Assembly (NCBI GenBank): GCA_016191985.1 | Contig: JACPVB010000248.1 | Coordinates: forward strand, 1 to 7,006 | DNA: 7,006 bases | Direction of reading: 5' to 3' | Origin: Chloroflexota bacterium | GTDB lineage: Bacteria; Chloroflexota; Anaerolineae; Anaerolineales; Villigracilaceae | Shown here: positions 6,174 through 7,006 of the stretch, piece by piece | Numbering within the stretch: the stretch's first letter is position 1 | Layout: each line of letters opens with the position of its first letter | Notes under the pieces: generated by a model | What the model was told of the DNA's origin: nothing | Database searches by the model: none | What the model saw: only the letters and a program-made list of their open reading frames with translations | Program-made: the position numbers and the translations under genes

Positions 6174-6869
6174 ATGACGAACTCTGAAAACAACAACGAA
6201 TTTTTATATAAAATGTCCAGCCATCTGCGCAAGGGACTCGCCGAGGTGCAGGCCAAGGTCAATGACCTGTATCGTGTGGAGGAATTGGAGGATTACATTG
6301 GCGTGAAAGATTCTCCAATCGAATATATTCAGTCGGCGCTGGCTCCCTTGATTGGGCAGGTGAATGATTTTCAGGATTACGCGGAAACCGTCACGAACAA
6401 GATGGAACTGGACCTTGAAGAGGTGGATATTTACGCGATGCTGGATGGTGTCTTGACGATTGCGGATCAATTGATCGAGCAAAAAGATACTGTGACCCTG
6501 GAGGAGGAAATCGCGGAAAATCTGCCGCCCATCGAAGCGGACGCAACGCGCCTCTCGCAGGCTTTGTTGAATTTGGTCCACAACGCGGTGAAATTTACCG
6601 ACAAGGGCCAGGTCACGATTCGGATCGAGCGCGAGGCAAATAATATCCTCTTTGAAGTGCGCGACACCGGTATTGGCATCGCCGAAGAGAATCAGGAACT
6701 GGTCTTCGAGCCGTTTGAAACCATCCTCGAAGATAAGGATGACCCACGACTCGGTTTTGGCCTGGGCTTGAAGATCGTTGAACACATCATTGACCTGCAC
6801 GACGGCGAAACCTGGTTCGAGAGTAACGCGGGGCAGGGGAGTTCATTCTTTTTTACAATACCCCTCTAG
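6174..6869 (+). CDS. Soluble histidine-kinase-like protein with intact ATPase domain and degenerate H-box
   Basis: This encodes a 231-residue cytoplasmic protein made only of a DHp-like helical pair (about 10-90) and a HATPase_c domain (about 115-231). It has no sensor, membrane or receiver domain, so it is short for a histidine kinase. ATP-binding motifs are complete: N-box LLNLVHNAVKFT with Asn137, G1 DTGIGI from Asp164, F-box VFEPF, and G2 GFGLGL from Gly194. The C-terminus GSSFFFTIPL is a normal domain end. The H-box reads MSSHLRKGL (14-22) against the usual MSHELRTPL. Ser16 falls at the phosphoacceptor His and His17 at the following Glu, with Thr-Pro also lost. Autophosphorylation is therefore doubtful unless His17 substitutes. 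It follows the STAND gene by 86 bases on the same strand and may be co-transcribed with it. It may act as a kinase-like ATP-binding switch or phosphatase. The fold is confident; the activity is inferred. Confidence 0.9.
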   Translation: MTNSENNNEFLYKMSSHLRKGLAEVQAKVNDLYRVEELEDYIGVKDSPIEYIQSALAPLIGQVNDFQDYAETVTNKMELDLEEVDIYAMLDGVLTIADQLIEQKDTVTLEEEIAENLPPIEADATRLSQALLNLVHNAVKFTDKGQVTIRIEREANNILFEVRDTGIGIAEENQELVFEPFETILEDKDDPRLGFGLGLKIVEHIIDLHDGETWFESNAGQGSSFFFTIPL

Positions 6870-6891
6870 CAGTTTGTCGGAGAAGAAACTG
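6870..6891. repeat. Short inverted repeat after kinase gene; possible IS end or remnant terminator
   Basis: CAGTTT (6870-6875) and AAACTG (6886-6891) pair around a 10-base loop, starting on the base after the TAG stop at 6867-6869. No T-run follows, so termination is unlikely. Its place just before a transposase start makes it a candidate part of the left terminal inverted repeat of the insertion sequence. The matching right end is outside the window. Confidence 0.35.
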
Positions 6892-6904
6892 GTAGACTAG
6901 AAGA

Positions 6905-7006
6905 ATGAGCCGAAAATTTAGGACACCGGATTACGAAGCCACGCTGAGAACACCGATTCTGCTGGGAGAGGCACTACCGGCGGATCATCTGGCGCGTTTT
7001 GTAGTG
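6905..7006 (+). CDS. IS1182-like transposase, N-terminal fragment (3' truncated by window edge)
   Basis: ATG 6905 opens a frame that runs to the end of the window without a stop (34 residues). It begins MSRKFRTPDYEATL and continues through LGEALPADHLARFVV. A basic, aromatic start followed by a 'LP.DHLARF(V/I)' segment is characteristic of the N-terminus of IS1182-type DDE transposases. In that family this part precedes the DUF772-like DNA-binding region and the catalytic domain, which would be outside the window. AGAAG (6900-6904) directly before the ATG is a poor ribosome binding site, as is usual for transposases. Only the family tip is visible, so whether the gene is intact is unknown. Confidence 0.72.
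   Translation, partial: MSRKFRTPDYEATLRTPILLGEALPADHLARFVV

Larger units (their letters stand above)
6870..7006 (+). mobile_element. Left part of an insertion sequence, probably IS1182 family (boundary approximate)
   Basis: The transposase beginning at 6905 implies that an insertion sequence enters the window here and continues past the right edge. The left boundary is not fixed by any visible repeat pair. It must lie after the kinase gene's intact end or very close to it. CTAG occurs at 6866-6869, within the kinase stop region, and again at 6897-6900; either could mark a junction. Confidence 0.55.

Noticed and set aside
6204..6800. Minus-strand frame of 198 codons opposite the kinase-like gene
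   Set aside because: The plus strand encodes clear N, G1 and G2 boxes here; the antisense product resembles nothing.
1..7006. CRISPR array, tRNA or rRNA genes
   Set aside because: No regularly spaced direct repeats and no tRNA cloverleaf or rRNA-like stretch were seen; the window is almost fully covered by protein genes.

Overview
The window looks like chromosome from a Chloroflexota bacterium, most likely class Anaerolineae. The main clue is the protein at 3730-6087. Its Thr/Pro-rich (TPTPTPS-like) linker leads into a Cys-containing bacterial SH3 domain (ANCRYGPG ... CW), a style common in that class. Moderate GC and short dispersed 'CTGAG-CGAAG-GGCGTAGTCGAAG' intergenic repeats fit this too. 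The lineage is an inference from style, not from a marker gene. All supported genes are on the + strand.

Positions 1-3619 hold two consecutive ABC exporter half-transporters, each a membrane domain plus an ATPase domain. The first is cut by the left edge of the window. Their sequence asymmetry is that of a heterodimeric exporter. The first subunit has Asp in place of the catalytic Walker B Glu. The second keeps that Glu but has an altered signature, LSVGQ. One composite ATP site is therefore canonical and one degenerate. The 143-base gap between them (1680-1822) is mostly two inverted copies of a dispersed repeat.

Positions 3620-3729 form a compact regulatory region. It has a perfect 30-bp palindrome (3647-3676), an overlapping competing hairpin, an A-tract, and a good sigma70-type promoter (TTGCTA-17-TATACT). 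The predicted transcription start falls on the A of the next gene's ATG, which predicts a leaderless mRNA.

Positions 3730-6087 encode a 785-residue membrane-anchored STAND/NB-ARC-like protein. Its order is a Gly/Asn-rich N-terminal motif, the NTPase module, a TPR-like helical region, one membrane helix, a Thr/Pro linker, an SH3b domain and a possible Fn3-like domain. The NTPase active site looks eroded in the P-loop, Walker B and the sensor-type Arg. This suggests a scaffold or ligand-sensing switch rather than an ordinary ATPase.

Positions 6174-6869 encode a small soluble histidine-kinase-like protein with an intact ATP-binding domain. The H-box His appears to be replaced by Ser, with a His one residue later. 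It is preceded by another degenerate copy of the dispersed repeat and has a near-ideal Shine-Dalgarno. From about 6870 to the right edge there is the start of an insertion sequence, probably IS1182-type, whose transposase begins at 6905.

Taken together, an efflux pair is followed by a two-gene cassette of apparently catalytically altered signalling proteins: a transmembrane pseudo-STAND and a pseudo-histidine kinase. This cassette is the most unusual part of the window. Any functional link between it and the exporter is unproven.
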